Assembly: GCF_021353265.1 (NCBI RefSeq)
Contig: NZ_JAJTWU010000010.1
Span: 124,001 to 188,000 of the forward strand
Direction of reading: 5' to 3'
Length of the DNA stretch: 64,000 nt
DNA from: Pelomonas cellulosilytica
Lineage (GTDB): Bacteria; Pseudomonadota; Gammaproteobacteria; Burkholderiales; Burkholderiaceae_C
In this document: positions 1-8,739 of the stretch, one piece after another
Layout: each line of letters starts with the position of its first letter
How positions within the stretch are numbered: position 1 is the stretch's first letter
Notes under the pieces: model-generated
Database searches by the model: none
Told to the model about the DNA's origin: nothing
Seen by the model: only the letters and a program-made list of their open reading frames with translations
Program-made: the position numbers and the translations under genes

Positions 1-137
1 AACGTGCGGAAGCCGCCGTTGTTCTTGATTTCGCTGTGGTGAGCAAAGAGGTCCTTGCCGCCGTCGGCGGGGGTGATGAAGCCGAAGCCCTTGCCGTCGT
101 CAAACCACTTGACGATGCCGGTCTGCTGGGTGCTCAT
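1..137 (-). CDS. Cold-shock protein, CspA family (partial, cut by window edge)
   Basis: Small single-stranded nucleic-acid-binding cold-shock domain protein, normally about 67 aa; only the first 45 residues are in the window. Translation on the minus strand starts [12 protein letters not shown] and contains the RNP1 motif KGFGFI (residues 17-22) and an RNP2-like DLFAHHS. These two motifs form the nucleic-acid-binding face of the beta barrel. The ATG (135-137) is preceded by a purine-rich GAAGGAAATTTC leader. The family identification is secure. Whether it is truly cold-induced cannot be told from this fragment. Confidence 0.93.
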   Translation of the reverse strand, partial: MSTQQTGIVKWFDDGKGFGFITPADGGKDLFAHHSEIKNNGGFRT

Positions 138-217
138 GAAATTTCCTTCAGTTGTCGTGCAATGCGGCCCGCCGCGAGCGGCTGCAAAGACACAACGACT
201 TCGGGCTAGGGACCAGC

Positions 218-244
218 AAAAAAACGGCGCCACTCCTGGCGCCG
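218..244 (-). terminator. Intrinsic terminator of bfd
   Basis: Perfect 8-bp stem CGGCGCCA/TGGCGCCG with loop CTCC at 225-244. On the minus strand it is followed by a run of seven T (218-224). It lies 30 bp beyond the bfd stop codon and also separates bfd from the cold-shock gene downstream. Confidence 0.85.
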
Positions 245-274
245 GATTGCATTCTAGCGGCCTGCCCCGCAGGC

Positions 275-499
275 TCAGGCGGCCATCAGCGCCTTGGCGG
301 CGACGGCCATGCCGCGCGCCACCGGCGCGCCGCCTTCCACACGGCTTTCGTCGAACACCGCGCAGGCGCAGGCGTGGCAGGCGCCGCAGGCCGTGGCCAC
401 GCGCAGGTCATCCTGCAGCGTTTCAAAGTCCGGGCAGCCGGACGCCGCCGCAATGGCGATGTCCCGGTCGGAGACGCGATGGCAGACACAAACAATCAT
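275..499 (-). CDS. bfd: Bacterioferritin-associated ferredoxin
   Basis: 74-residue [2Fe-2S] protein that in characterised bacteria docks on bacterioferritin and passes electrons to the haem to release stored iron. The Bfd-type cysteine pattern is visible: C-x-C near the N-terminus (MIVCVCHRV) and C-x2-C in [11 protein letters not shown] chose the ATG at 499 because the protein then begins [14 protein letters not shown] as in the family; longer upstream readings add unrelated sequence. It is divergent from bfr, and a Fur-box-like site lies between the two starts. The C-terminal tail (about residues 50-74) is somewhat longer than minimal Bfd and carries two extra cysteines. Confidence 0.93.
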   Translation of the reverse strand: MIVCVCHRVSDRDIAIAAASGCPDFETLQDDLRVATACGACHACACAVFDESRVEGGAPVARGMAVAAKALMAA

Positions 500-511
500 G
501 GAAAGAAGAAT

Positions 512-530
512 AATGCGAATCGCTCTCATT
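512..530. promoter_or_regulatory. Candidate Fur box between bfd and bfr
   Basis: The 19-mer AATGCGAATCGCTCTCATT matches 14 of 19 positions of the form AATGATAATCATTATCATT. It is an imperfect inverted repeat (7-bp arms, one mismatch). It sits 12 bp from the bfd start and 76 bp from the bfr start, in the only divergent promoter region for an iron-storage pair. The match is seen directly; control by Fur is inferred. Confidence 0.55.
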
Positions 531-606
531 TGCAAATAGACTGGTTTTGCCGGAGGGCATTCCCTGCCGATACTCCGGGAAGTTGTCACAAACCCAGGAG
601 GACTCC

Positions 607-1083
607 ATGAAGGGCGACCCACAGGTCATTGCTCATCTCAACCAGCAGCTGAAGCTGGAACTGACCGCCATCAACCAGTACTTCCTGCATGCCCGCATGC
701 TGAAGAACTGGGGCCTCAACAAGATGGCCAAGCACGAGTACGAGGAGTCCATCGAAGAGATGAAGCACGCCGACAAGCTCATCGAGCGCGTGCTGACGCT
801 GGACGGCCTGCCCAACCTGCAGGACCTGGGCAAGCTGCTGATCGGCGAGAACGCCGTCGAGACGATGAGCTGCGACCTGCAGGTGGAGAAGGCCTCACAG
901 GTGCACCTGAAAGAGGCCATCGCCTACTGCGAGGGCGTGCGCGACTACGTGTCCCGCGAGCTGTTCGTCGAGATCCTCGACGACACGGAGGAACACATCG
1001 ACCACCTGGAGACGCAGCTGGAGCTGGTCAACAAGGTGGGCGAGCAGAACTACCTGCAGAGCCAAATGGGCGATCTGAGCTGA
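607..1083 (+). CDS. bfr: Bacterioferritin
   Basis: 158-residue haem-containing ferritin that oxidises Fe(II) and stores it as a mineral in a 24-mer. Family residues are in register: E18, E51, H54 and E94 of the di-iron ferroxidase site, the DTEEH stretch around 126-130 that supplies the remaining Glu/His ligands, and M52, the haem ligand shared between two subunits. The start at 607 has an AGGAGG Shine-Dalgarno 5 bp upstream and gives the usual length. It is divergently paired with bfd, as in many proteobacteria. No substitution in the visible catalytic residues suggests loss of function. Confidence 0.97.
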   Translation: MKGDPQVIAHLNQQLKLELTAINQYFLHARMLKNWGLNKMAKHEYEESIEEMKHADKLIERVLTLDGLPNLQDLGKLLIGENAVETMSCDLQVEKASQVHLKEAIAYCEGVRDYVSRELFVEILDDTEEHIDHLETQLELVNKVGEQNYLQSQMGDLS

Positions 1084-1102
1084 CCCCAGCTCAAGCTGTC
1101 CG

Positions 1103-2158
1103 TCAGGCAGCGTCCAGCATCGCGCTGAAGAACTTCTCGCCGCTGACGCGCGGCCGGTAGGCCGACACGGCCTTGGCGATGGCAGCGATGTGGTCGGGCG
1201 TCGTGCCACAGCAGCCGCCGGCGATGTTCAGGAAGCCGGCCTGCGCGAACTCGCCCACGAGGCGCGCTGTCACGTCCGGCGTCTCGTCGAAGCCGGTGTC
1301 GCTCATCGGGTTGGGCAGGCCGGCGTTGGGGTAGCAGCTGACCGCCACGTCGCCCGCCACCTTGCTCAGCTCCTCGATGTAGGGCCGCATCAGCGTGGCG
1401 CCCAACGCGCAGTTCAGGCCGATGGCAATGGGCCGGGCGTGTCGCACCGAATGCCAGAAGGCCGTGACCGTCTGGCCGGACAGGATGCGGCCAGACGCGT
1501 CCGTCACCGTGCCGGAGATGATGACCGGCAGCCGCTCGCCGGTGTCTTCCATCAGCTCGTCGAGCGCAAAGATGGCAGCCTTGGCGTTCAACGTGTCGAA
1601 GATCGTCTCGACGAGGAAGACATCGGCGCCGCCGTCCAGCAGCCCCTTGGCCTGCTCGTAGTAAGCGGCGCGCAGCGTGTCGAAGTCGATGTTGCGGGCA
1701 CCCGGGTCGTTCACGTCAGGGCTGATGGACGCCGTGCGCGGCGTCGGGCCGAGCGCGCCGGCCACGTAGCGTGGCTTGTCGGGCGTCGCGTACTTGTCGC
1801 AGGCGGCGCGCGCGATCTGCGCGGCCACGAGGTTCAGTTCGTAGGCGAGCTCGGGCAAACCGTAATCCTCCTGCGCGACGGACGTGGCGCCGAAGGTGTT
1901 GGTCTCGATGAGGTCGGCCCCGGCCGCCAGGTACTGCTCGTGGATCTCGCGGATCACGTCGGGCCGCGTGAACAGCAGCAGCTCGTTGTTGCCCTTCAGG
2001 TCGGTCGGGTGATCCTTGAAGCGCTCTCCGCGGTAGTCTGACTCGGTCAGCTTGTAGCGCTGGATCATCGTGCCCATCGCGCCGTCGAGCACGGCGATGC
2101 GTTGCTGGAGCAGGGCCGGCAGGCCGGCGGCGCGGGTGTAGGCGATGGGCTTCATCAT
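1103..2158 (-). CDS. metH: Homocysteine S-methyltransferase domain of split methionine synthase
   Basis: 351-residue protein corresponding only to the N-terminal homocysteine-binding TIM barrel of cobalamin-dependent MetH. It has the opening motif [10 protein letters not shown], the IETNTFGAT segment, and the zinc-cysteine motifs GLNCALGA and [10 protein letters not shown]. In E. coli this domain is one quarter of a roughly 1,200-aa enzyme. Several Burkholderiales encode it separately, with the folate/B12/SAM-binding half in another gene. No such partner is visible within the next kilobases, so the second half is either elsewhere or, less likely, missing. Two ATG codons (2158 and 2155) are equally possible starts. 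It is convergent with bfr and divergent from the binding-protein gene. Confidence 0.9.
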   Translation of the reverse strand: MMKPIAYTRAAGLPALLQQRIAVLDGAMGTMIQRYKLTESDYRGERFKDHPTDLKGNNELLLFTRPDVIREIHEQYLAAGADLIETNTFGATSVAQEDYGLPELAYELNLVAAQIARAACDKYATPDKPRYVAGALGPTPRTASISPDVNDPGARNIDFDTLRAAYYEQAKGLLDGGADVFLVETIFDTLNAKAAIFALDELMEDTGERLPVIISGTVTDASGRILSGQTVTAFWHSVRHARPIAIGLNCALGATLMRPYIEELSKVAGDVAVSCYPNAGLPNPMSDTGFDETPDVTARLVGEFAQAGFLNIAGGCCGTTPDHIAAIAKAVSAYRPRVSGEKFFSAMLDAA

Positions 2159-2213
2159 GCTATTTTCGCAGGGCGAACCGGTGTCCCTCAAAGCGTCCGG
2201 GACAATGGCCCCC

Positions 2214-3797
2214 ATGACGACCTCCCGCCTCGCCCTGGCGGCGCTTCTGGCCCTCGCCGCGCCGACGGCCGCGCTGGCCCAGGGCAAGCCGCTGATCTAC
2301 TGCGCAGACGCCAGCCCCGAGGGTTTCGACCCCGGCATGTGGGACAGCGCCAGCACCAACACTGTCAGCTACCAGCTGTTCGACGGGCTGTTGGGCTTCA
2401 GGCGGCCGACGACGGAACTCGCGCCCAAGCTCGCGACGAGCTGGGAGATCTCGCCGGACGCGAAGAGCTTCACCTTCCACCTGCGCGAGGGTGTGAAATT
2501 CCACACCACGCCGTGGTTCACGCCGACGCGGGACTTCAACGCCGACGATGTGATCTTCACGTTCCAGCGCTTCATCGATCCGAACGCTGACTTCAACAAG
2601 GCCTTCCCGGTCAACTTCGTCTACCCCAACAACCTGGGACTGGCCAGGCTGATTGCCGGTATCGACCGGCTGGACGACCACACCGTCCGCTTCCGGTTGC
2701 ACCAGCCCAACGTCACCTTCCTCGCCAACTTCGCGTTCGCCTGGGCCGGCATCCAGTCGGCCGAGTACGCCGCGCAGCTGTTGAAGGGCGGCAAGGCCAG
2801 CCAGATCAACGTGAAGCCGGTCGGCGCCGGACCCTACCAGTTCAAGAGCTATGCGAAGGACGACGTCCTGCGCATGCGGCCGCACCCTGGCTACTGGGGC
2901 GGCAGGCAACTGAACTCGGCGCTGGTGTTCAGCATCAGCCGCGAACCCAACGTGCGCGTGCAGAAGGTGGCCGTGGGCGAATGCCAGGTGGCCGCCGCGC
3001 TGCGCGACGTCGACGTGGGCGTGCTGACCGGCAACCCCAACGTGCGCATCGACAAGATCCAGGCGCTGAACATCTCTTACCTGAGCTTCAACCTGAAGAA
3101 GCCGCCCACCGACCGGCGAGAGGTCCGCGAGGCGCTGGACATCGCCATCGACCGCAATGCCATCTTCAAGGCGCTGTTCCCGCGTGGCGATGCCACGCAG
3201 GCCGTGAGCGCCTTCCCGCCGTCGGTCCCCGGCTACAACAAGGCGCTGAAGAACGAGTTCGACCCGGCACGTGCCAAGGCCTTGCTGGCGCAAGCCGGCT
3301 ACCCCAACGGCTTCGACATCGACCTCTGGGCCCTGCCCGTCGCCCGGCCCACCAACCCCAACGGCCAGCTGATGGCCCAGCTCATCCAGCAGGACTGGGC
3401 ACGCATCGGCGTGCGGGCCCACATCAAGACCTACGAGTGGGGCGAATACCTCAAGCGCGCCAACAACGGCGAGCACAACGTCTACATGAGCGGCTGGAGC
3501 GGCGACACCGGCGACGCGGACGACTTCCTGACGCCCAATCTCAGCTGCGCCGCCAACAAGACCGGCGTGAAGTTCTGCAACGCCGAGTTCGACAAGCTTA
3601 TCGACGAGGCCCGCGCGACGCCCGATCAGGCCCGGCGCATCGCCCTTTATGAACAGGCGCAGGCCATCTTCAAGCGCGAGCGGCCGTGGATCACGATGGC
3701 GCACTCGACCGTCTACATCCCGGTGCGCAAGGACGTTGTCGGGTTCAAGATGGCGCCGAACGGCAGCGTCGACTTCGAGGGCGTGTACAGAAAATGA
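2214..3797 (+). CDS. Periplasmic peptide-binding protein, DppA/SBP_bac_5 family
   Basis: 527-residue extracytoplasmic solute-binding protein of the ABC dipeptide/oligopeptide class. A Sec signal peptide ([21 protein letters not shown]) is followed by mature sequence with family hallmarks: early [44 protein letters not shown] and a late [12 protein letters not shown]. The M at 2214 was chosen because it gives a compact signal peptide; M at 2205 is an alternative. No permease or ATPase gene lies beside it, so it is an orphan binding protein that must use membrane components encoded elsewhere. The D-Ala-D-Ala dipeptidase two genes downstream suggests cell-wall dipeptides as a possible ligand; that is inference from context. 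Confidence 0.9.
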   Translation: MTTSRLALAALLALAAPTAALAQGKPLIYCADASPEGFDPGMWDSASTNTVSYQLFDGLLGFRRPTTELAPKLATSWEISPDAKSFTFHLREGVKFHTTPWFTPTRDFNADDVIFTFQRFIDPNADFNKAFPVNFVYPNNLGLARLIAGIDRLDDHTVRFRLHQPNVTFLANFAFAWAGIQSAEYAAQLLKGGKASQINVKPVGAGPYQFKSYAKDDVLRMRPHPGYWGGRQLNSALVFSISREPNVRVQKVAVGECQVAAALRDVDVGVLTGNPNVRIDKIQALNISYLSFNLKKPPTDRREVREALDIAIDRNAIFKALFPRGDATQAVSAFPPSVPGYNKALKNEFDPARAKALLAQAGYPNGFDIDLWALPVARPTNPNGQLMAQLIQQDWARIGVRAHIKTYEWGEYLKRANNGEHNVYMSGWSGDTGDADDFLTPNLSCAANKTGVKFCNAEFDKLIDEARATPDQARRIALYEQAQAIFKRERPWITMAHSTVYIPVRKDVVGFKMAPNGSVDFEGVYRK

Positions 3798-3821
3798 CCC
3801 TGATGGCCATCGTGCATGCAT

Positions 3822-3862
3822 GGGCCGAGCGCCGGGCCGCCCCAAGCCGGCCCCTCGGGGGG
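3822..3862. repeat. GC-rich intergenic repeat, copy 1
   Basis: The first 32 bases (3822-3853) recur with one difference at 39341-39372, again in an intergenic position just after a gene end or near a start. The tail is a C-rich/G-rich run (CCCCTCGGGGGG). It looks like a dispersed extragenic element rather than coding sequence. Confidence 0.6.
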
Positions 3863-3897
3863 CAGACCAGCGCTCACACCGGGCCGGGGGCTGACAG

Positions 3898-4809
3898 GTG
3901 CGTCTGAGGCACATCGAGGTCTTCCACGCCATCATGCAGGCCGGCAGCATCAGCGGCGCGGCGCAGTTGCTGCACATCTCGCAGCCCGCCGTGACCAAGG
4001 TGCTGCAGCACGCCGAGCTGCAACTGGGTATGCCGCTGTTCGACCGTGTGCGCGGCAAGCTCTATCCGACGCCCGAGGCGCAGCGGCTGTTTGTCGAGGT
4101 CGACAAGCTCACGCGCGATCTCGTCGGCATCCGGCGCCTGGCGGCCAACCTGAAGAGCGGCGAGAGCGAGCATGTGCGGCTCGTCGCCACGCCGGCTGTC
4201 GCAATGGCGCTGCTGCCAGCGGCGATGACACCCTGGTGCGCGGCCCACCCCAAGGCGCGCTGCTCGCTGGCCACGCACCACACGCGCGAGATTGTCTCTG
4301 CGCTGCTGCTGGGCGATGCCGACCTGGCGCTGTCGCTGCAGGACCCGCGCCACCCCGGCATCAAGACCGAAATCATCGCCAGCGGCGCGATGGTGGCGCT
4401 GTGCCCGCTCGGCAGCCCCGAGGGCCGCGCCATCGGGCCCCTGCGGCTGACCGACCTGCGCAGCGAAGTCATCGGCCTGCCGCCCGACGACCCGCTGGCC
4501 GGCCTGCTGCACCATGCCGCCGAATCGCTCGACGATGGAGACGCCGCTCCGCTCGCCGGCCGCCTCACCGTGCAAACCTACCAGCTCGCCCGCGGGCTGG
4601 CCGAGGCGGGCGTGGGCGTCGCGCTGGTGGACCCTTTCACCGCCGCCAGTGCCGACCCGGCACGCGTCCGACTGCGCCCGCTGGAGCCGACGCTGACCGT
4701 GCACCTCCACCTGCTCACCGCCGCCAGCGCCCCGCTCGCGCAGGCGGCGCGCCGCCTCGTCAAATGCCTGCAGACGGCGGCACAGGCCCACCTCGCCCAA
4801 TTGCCATGA
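3898..4809 (+). CDS. LysR-family transcriptional regulator
   Basis: 303-residue regulator with an N-terminal winged helix-turn-helix (residues 1-60: FHAIMQAGSISGAAQLLHISQ) and a periplasmic-binding-protein-like effector domain. It starts with GTG at 3898. Its stop codon overlaps the start of the downstream dipeptidase gene (ATGA), so the two are co-translated, and regulation of D-Ala-D-Ala use or of the adjacent binding protein is the natural guess. The gap to the upstream binding-protein gene is 100 bp and contains a GC-rich repeat, so a common transcript is possible but not certain. Confidence 0.92.
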   Translation: MRLRHIEVFHAIMQAGSISGAAQLLHISQPAVTKVLQHAELQLGMPLFDRVRGKLYPTPEAQRLFVEVDKLTRDLVGIRRLAANLKSGESEHVRLVATPAVAMALLPAAMTPWCAAHPKARCSLATHHTREIVSALLLGDADLALSLQDPRHPGIKTEIIASGAMVALCPLGSPEGRAIGPLRLTDLRSEVIGLPPDDPLAGLLHHAAESLDDGDAAPLAGRLTVQTYQLARGLAEAGVGVALVDPFTAASADPARVRLRPLEPTLTVHLHLLTAASAPLAQAARRLVKCLQTAAQAHLAQLP

Positions 4810-5411
4810 TCGCCATCGAGGACATCGCCGCTCACCCCGACTTTCGCCACCTCGCCAGCCTGCCACATGGCATCGACATCGACCTGCGCTACGCCACCGC
4901 CGACAACTTCGTCGGCCATCCTGTCTATGCCGGCATCGACTGCGCCTGGCTGCGTCGCGAGGCCGCCGCCGCGCTTGAGCAGGCTGCCGCGTGGCTGCAG
5001 GACCGCCGCCCCGGCTACCGCCTGCGCGTGCTCGATGCCCTGCGCCCGCAGCGCGTGCAGCAGCGCCTGTGGGACGAACTGCAGGGCACACCGCTGACGC
5101 TGTACCTCGCCCACCCGGACCGCGGCTCCATCCACAGCTTCGGCATGGCGGTGGACCTGACACTGCTGGACCCGCAGGGCCGCGAGGTCGACATGGGCAG
5201 CGGCTTCGACGAGATGACGCTGGCCAGCCACCCCGACCACGAGGCCGAGCACCTGGCGCTGGGCGTGCTGACCGCACAGCAGCTCGTAGAACGCGGCTGG
5301 CTGCGCGCGGCGATGCGCGAGGCGGGCTTCCACGGCATCGCCACCGAGTGGTGGCACTTCGACTTCGGCGACCGCGTGGCGGTCAGGCGGGACTTGCCGC
5401 GGGTGGTGTGA
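4806..5411 (+). CDS. ddpX: D-alanyl-D-alanine dipeptidase, VanX/DdpX family
   Basis: 201-residue zinc peptidase that hydrolyses the dipeptide D-Ala-D-Ala. The metal-binding signature S-x-H-x2-G-x-A-x-D appears as SIHSFGMAVD, followed by the second metal motif E-W-W-H in TEWWHFDF. A conserved DALRPQRVQ segment supplies the active-site arginine. The length equals that of VanX/DdpX (about 200 aa) and no signal peptide is present, so it is cytoplasmic. In E. coli ddpX is grouped with a D-Ala-D-Ala ABC importer; here the neighbours are a LysR regulator (4-nt overlap) and an orphan DppA-type binding protein. No vanH/vanA ligase is nearby, so a salvage role is more likely than vancomycin resistance. 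Confidence 0.93.
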   Translation: MIAIEDIAAHPDFRHLASLPHGIDIDLRYATADNFVGHPVYAGIDCAWLRREAAAALEQAAAWLQDRRPGYRLRVLDALRPQRVQQRLWDELQGTPLTLYLAHPDRGSIHSFGMAVDLTLLDPQGREVDMGSGFDEMTLASHPDHEAEHLALGVLTAQQLVERGWLRAAMREAGFHGIATEWWHFDFGDRVAVRRDLPRVV

Positions 5412-5862
5412 GGCGCAGCGGCTTCTGCATGAAGACGCTCAGCGGGTGGTCCGGATAGCTGCCGTAGGGGCCACGCCGTTCGAAGCCGCAGGCCGCGTAC
5501 AGGCCCAGCGCCTCGGTCTGGTGGGGGCCGGTCTCCAGCATCAGCCACCGGCAACCACGCGACGTGGCCGCGGCTTCAAGCGCGAGCAGCAGCCGTCGGC
5601 CCAAGCCCCGGCCTCGGGCAGCCGGGCTGACGAACATGCGCTTCAGTTCCCCGAACTTTTCGCCAACGACGACCGCGCCGCAGGCCGCGGCGCGACCATG
5701 TTCGTCGCGCGCCACGGCAAACAGCACGTCCGGGTGGCACAGCGCAGCGAGGTCCAGCGCATAGCGGGCCTCAGGCGGATAGAGGGTGTCCTGATAGGCG
5801 TCAAGCTCGGCGATGAGCGCGACGACGTCCGGCTGGTCCGGCGATTCGAAGGCGATGTCCAT
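5383..5862 (-). CDS. GNAT-family N-acetyltransferase
   Basis: 159-residue acyl-CoA-dependent acetyltransferase. The acetyl-CoA pyrophosphate-binding loop is seen as ARGRGLGRRLLLALE, preceded by the beta-strand ELKRMFVSP and followed by LGLYAACGFERRGPYG, the usual motif B. It resembles the YsnE/PA4866-like GNATs acting on small molecules or amino acids, but the substrate cannot be inferred. Start at 5862 or 5874; the first gives a compact N-terminus. Its 3' end overlaps the 3' end of ddpX by 29 bp in convergent orientation, and it lies 29 bp downstream of the C13 protease gene on the same strand. Confidence 0.88.
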   Translation of the reverse strand: MDIAFESPDQPDVVALIAELDAYQDTLYPPEARYALDLAALCHPDVLFAVARDEHGRAAACGAVVVGEKFGELKRMFVSPAARGRGLGRRLLLALEAAATSRGCRWLMLETGPHQTEALGLYAACGFERRGPYGSYPDHPLSVFMQKPLRLTPPAASPA

Positions 5863-5891
5863 CGAGCTCAGCATGCCACGTGCAAGGCGGC

Positions 5892-7352
5892 TCAAAGCGT
5901 GTCGAGCTGCTGCTGCAGGCGATCCAGCACGCGATGGACGCCAGCACCTTCACTGATCTGCGGATTCGAATAGCCGTCGCTCTTGCCCGCCGCTTTCTCG
6001 CGCTGGTCGATGAGCAACCGCGCCTTCGCATGCGCCTCGGTGAAGGACCGCGTCTCGCGCAGCGCGTCCACATACATCGCACGGCCGAAAAAGGTCAACT
6101 CCGAGCGCTTGCCGCAGCCATAGGACGTGTGGTCGGCATCCGCGGCCGTCATCACCAGCGTGCCGTCGCCGGCCAGCGGCGCGATCCAGCTGCCGGAGTA
6201 GCAAGCCGACACCGAGATCACGCGCCAGCGCACGCCCGCCTCGTCCAGCCACTGCTTGAGCTGGGCCGGCGTGACGGGTTCGGTCCTCAGCGGCTCCGTG
6301 TCGTTGGCCAGGTGGCCATCGCGCCCGCCGTGCGACGTGAGGTGCAGGAGCAGCACGTCGCGGTCGCGGTCCATCACCGCCGCCATGCGGGCGATCGTCG
6401 CTCGCAGGTGGGCCGGCGTGGCCCAGGGCAGCGTGTCGGTCGTCGCGCGGTTGGCTACCAGCTGCACCGTGCGCCCGCCCGCGCCGAAGCGCTCTCGCAT
6501 CGTGGCGGCCACGGCCGCGCTCTCGCGCATGAACACGTTCTCCGACGCATTGGGCGCATAGGTCACCGCGTAGACGTTGACTCGGCCCCGCTGCGGCGGC
6601 TTCAGGTCACGCAGCGCCGTGGCGAGCAGCTCGGCCTGGCGCACGATGGTGTCGTCGGTGAGTGGCAGGCCGGTGTCGGACTCGTCGTCTGCCCCGGCCT
6701 GCGCGTCGGCGGCGGGCCTGGCCGGCGGCTCGGGCCACCAGAACACCACCGGCGCGAGCAGCCCGCCCACCGCCAACGGCACGACCATCAGCAGCGTCGT
6801 CGCGACCCGCGTCAAACCCGGCCCGGCCACACGCCCCAGCAGCACGGATTGCGCCACCCACGCCCAGCCGAATGCGGCACCCCAGGTGGCCCAGCTTGCC
6901 GTGGTGGGCCACTCCTGCACCGGTCCGACGGACAGCCGCAGTACGCCCCACAGCGCCGATTGCGCCACCGTCAGCACGAGGCTCGCCGCCATGGACACCG
7001 CCAGCAGCGTGCCGGCCCGCTCCGCCGCGCCGCAAGCCCGCGCCGCCAGCCAGCACAGCCACGCCGTCCAGGCCAAGCCCAGCCACCCGCTGAGGATGCC
7101 GTTCCACAGGAAGCGCGGCTCGCCGCCCATCAGGCTGCGCTGCATGACCAGCGCCAGCGCATAGCCGGCGAGCACCAGCCACGCCAGCATCCACGGCGTG
7201 GCGGCAAGCCCAGCCCAGCGCGGCGGCTGCAAGACCAGCACACGGGCGCCCTCGCGCAGCCACGCCACGCCGCCGCGGTCAACCTGCGCGGGCACCGGCT
7301 CACCGGCCTGCTCGTCCGCCGGCAGCGGCGTTGCGGCCTCTTCTGCTTCCAT
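5892..7352 (-). CDS. Membrane-anchored caspase-like protease, peptidase family C13
   Basis: 486-residue protein with a multi-pass N-terminal half and a legumain/caspase-fold protease at the C-terminus. Hydrophobic segments lie at about 52-70, 83-105, 116-138, 155-173 and 184-204. The soluble part (about 230-486) has the clan CD pattern: catalytic His341 in HLTSHGGRDG and catalytic Cys384 in SVSACYSGSW, each after a hydrophobic strand. Family C13 includes legumain and the GPI-transamidase subunit; bacterial members are mostly uncharacterised. A later TAADADHTSYGCG segment resembles the substrate-pocket region. There is no N-terminal signal peptide; the topology would place the protease on one face of the inner membrane, which side is not determined. 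It is co-directional with the GNAT gene. Confidence 0.85.
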   Translation of the reverse strand: MEAEEAATPLPADEQAGEPVPAQVDRGGVAWLREGARVLVLQPPRWAGLAATPWMLAWLVLAGYALALVMQRSLMGGEPRFLWNGILSGWLGLAWTAWLCWLAARACGAAERAGTLLAVSMAASLVLTVAQSALWGVLRLSVGPVQEWPTTASWATWGAAFGWAWVAQSVLLGRVAGPGLTRVATTLLMVVPLAVGGLLAPVVFWWPEPPARPAADAQAGADDESDTGLPLTDDTIVRQAELLATALRDLKPPQRGRVNVYAVTYAPNASENVFMRESAAVAATMRERFGAGGRTVQLVANRATTDTLPWATPAHLRATIARMAAVMDRDRDVLLLHLTSHGGRDGHLANDTEPLRTEPVTPAQLKQWLDEAGVRWRVISVSACYSGSWIAPLAGDGTLVMTAADADHTSYGCGKRSELTFFGRAMYVDALRETRSFTEAHAKARLLIDQREKAAGKSDGYSNPQISEGAGVHRVLDRLQQQLDTL

Positions 7353-7400
7353 CGGTTGGTCCTCCCGCGGCCATGCTAGCCGCGGCTCAGGCAGCGGCCG

Positions 7401-7634
7401 CTAGGCGATGCGCTCGAACCGCTGGCGCTGCACGCCGTGCACGACTACGGTGCCGGTGAACATCTCGTAAGGCCGCACCCACCAGCCGCTGTCGTTGTAG
7501 AGCGGCCGGTAGACGACGACCGGCTCCAGCGTCTCGCTGTGGCGGGCGACGGCGATTACGTCGTAGTCGCCGCCCTTGTAGTGGCGGTAGTGGCCGGGGG
7601 CCAACGGCGGAAGGGTGGGGAGATCGGCATCCAT
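7401..7634 (-). CDS. DUF1653 family protein
   Basis: Small 77-residue protein of the DUF1653 type: the pattern GHYRHYKGGDYDVIAVARHSETLEPVVVYRPLY ends in WVRPYEMF, conserved in this family. Function is unknown. I prefer the ATG at 7634 because the upstream in-frame extension has no similarity. It lies 48 bp upstream of the C13 protease gene on the same strand and is divergent from the LD-carboxypeptidase gene. Confidence 0.85.
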   Translation of the reverse strand: MDADLPTLPPLAPGHYRHYKGGDYDVIAVARHSETLEPVVVYRPLYNDSGWWVRPYEMFTGTVVVHGVQRQRFERIA

Positions 7635-7687
7635 GCACGCATTGGACCTCAGCGACACTGCCCCGACTCACCTCGCCCCATGCTGCC

Positions 7688-8722
7688 ATGACGACCTCCC
7701 GCCGCCACCTGCTGCAACTCGGCACCGCCGCGAGCCTGCTGTCCGCGCCCGCCGCCCGAGCCGCAACGCCCGGCACGCTGCTGGCGCCGCGGCTGCGCCC
7801 CGGCGACACGCTGGGCCTCGTCAGTCCGGCCAATGCGACCTTCGAGCGCGAGCCGCTGCAGATGGCCGTCGAGGCACTGCAGGCGCTGGGCTTCAAGGTC
7901 AAGCCGGGCGCCCATGTCGCCGCGCGGCGCGGGCCGTTCGCGGGCACCGACGCCGAGCGGGCGGCCGACATCAACGCGATGTTCGCGGACGATGGCGTCT
8001 CGGGGCTCATCGCGTTGACCGGCGGCTCGGGCTGCAACCGCATCGTCGACAAGCTCGACTACGAGCTCATCCGCCGCCGACCGAAGTTCTTCGGCGGCTT
8101 CAGCGACCTGACCAGCCTCGTCAACGCCATCCACCGCCAGACAGGGCTTGTCACCTTCCACTGCCCGGTGGCCGGCTCGGAATGGAACGACTACTCCGTG
8201 CAGAGCTTCAAGGCCGTCGCGATGAACGCCGAGGCCGCCATGCTTCGCAACCCCACGCCGGCGACCGGTGACGACCTCGTACAGCGTGAGGAGCGCATCA
8301 CGACGCTGTGCGCCGGCCGGGCACGCGGCCGGCTGGTGGGCGGCAACCTGACCGTCCTGGCGTCATTGGCGGGCTCGGCGTACTTCCCCGACTGCCGCAG
8401 CGCGATCCTTTTCCTGGAGGACATCAACGAGTACATCTACCGCATCGACCGCTGCCTCTCGACGCTGCGGTTGGCCGGCGCCCTGGGGTCGCTGGCCGGC
8501 GTCGTGCTGGGCCGCTTCACAAAGTGCGAGCCGGGCGACGGCTATGGCAGCCTGACGCTGGACGAGGTGTTCGACGACTACTTCGGCCCGCTGGGCGTGC
8601 CGGTGTTCCGCGGCGCGGCCATCGGCCACATCCGGCGCAAGCTGACCGTGCCGGTGGGCGCCATCGCGGAGATGGACGCGGACGCCGGCACGATCCGGCT
8701 GCTGGGCGCCGCCGTGGCGTGA
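7688..8722 (+). CDS. LD-carboxypeptidase, peptidase family S66, exported
   Basis: 344-residue relative of LdcA, which removes the terminal D-Ala from muropeptide tetrapeptides. The N-terminus (TTSRRHLLQLGTAASLLSAPAARA) has a twin-arginine motif and hydrophobic core, so it is probably a Tat substrate, unlike cytoplasmic E. coli LdcA. Family landmarks: LRPGDTLGLVSPAN; GGSGCNRIVDKLDY; nucleophile Ser in FFGGFSDLTSL; catalytic Glu in LFLEDINEYIYRID; and catalytic His in GAAIGHIRRKLTVPVG. With ddpX and the DppA-type binding protein within 6 kb, it suggests a local cluster for peptidoglycan peptide turnover. It could also act on other peptides, such as microcin-like substrates. Confidence 0.9.
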   Translation: MTTSRRHLLQLGTAASLLSAPAARAATPGTLLAPRLRPGDTLGLVSPANATFEREPLQMAVEALQALGFKVKPGAHVAARRGPFAGTDAERAADINAMFADDGVSGLIALTGGSGCNRIVDKLDYELIRRRPKFFGGFSDLTSLVNAIHRQTGLVTFHCPVAGSEWNDYSVQSFKAVAMNAEAAMLRNPTPATGDDLVQREERITTLCAGRARGRLVGGNLTVLASLAGSAYFPDCRSAILFLEDINEYIYRIDRCLSTLRLAGALGSLAGVVLGRFTKCEPGDGYGSLTLDEVFDDYFGPLGVPVFRGAAIGHIRRKLTVPVGAIAEMDADAGTIRLLGAAVA

Positions 8723-8739
8723 CCGGCCAGCGCAACGAC

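Noticed and set aside
2160-4058. A 632-codon minus-strand frame across the binding-protein gene
   Set aside because: Antisense shadow of a gene with signal peptide and conserved family motifs.
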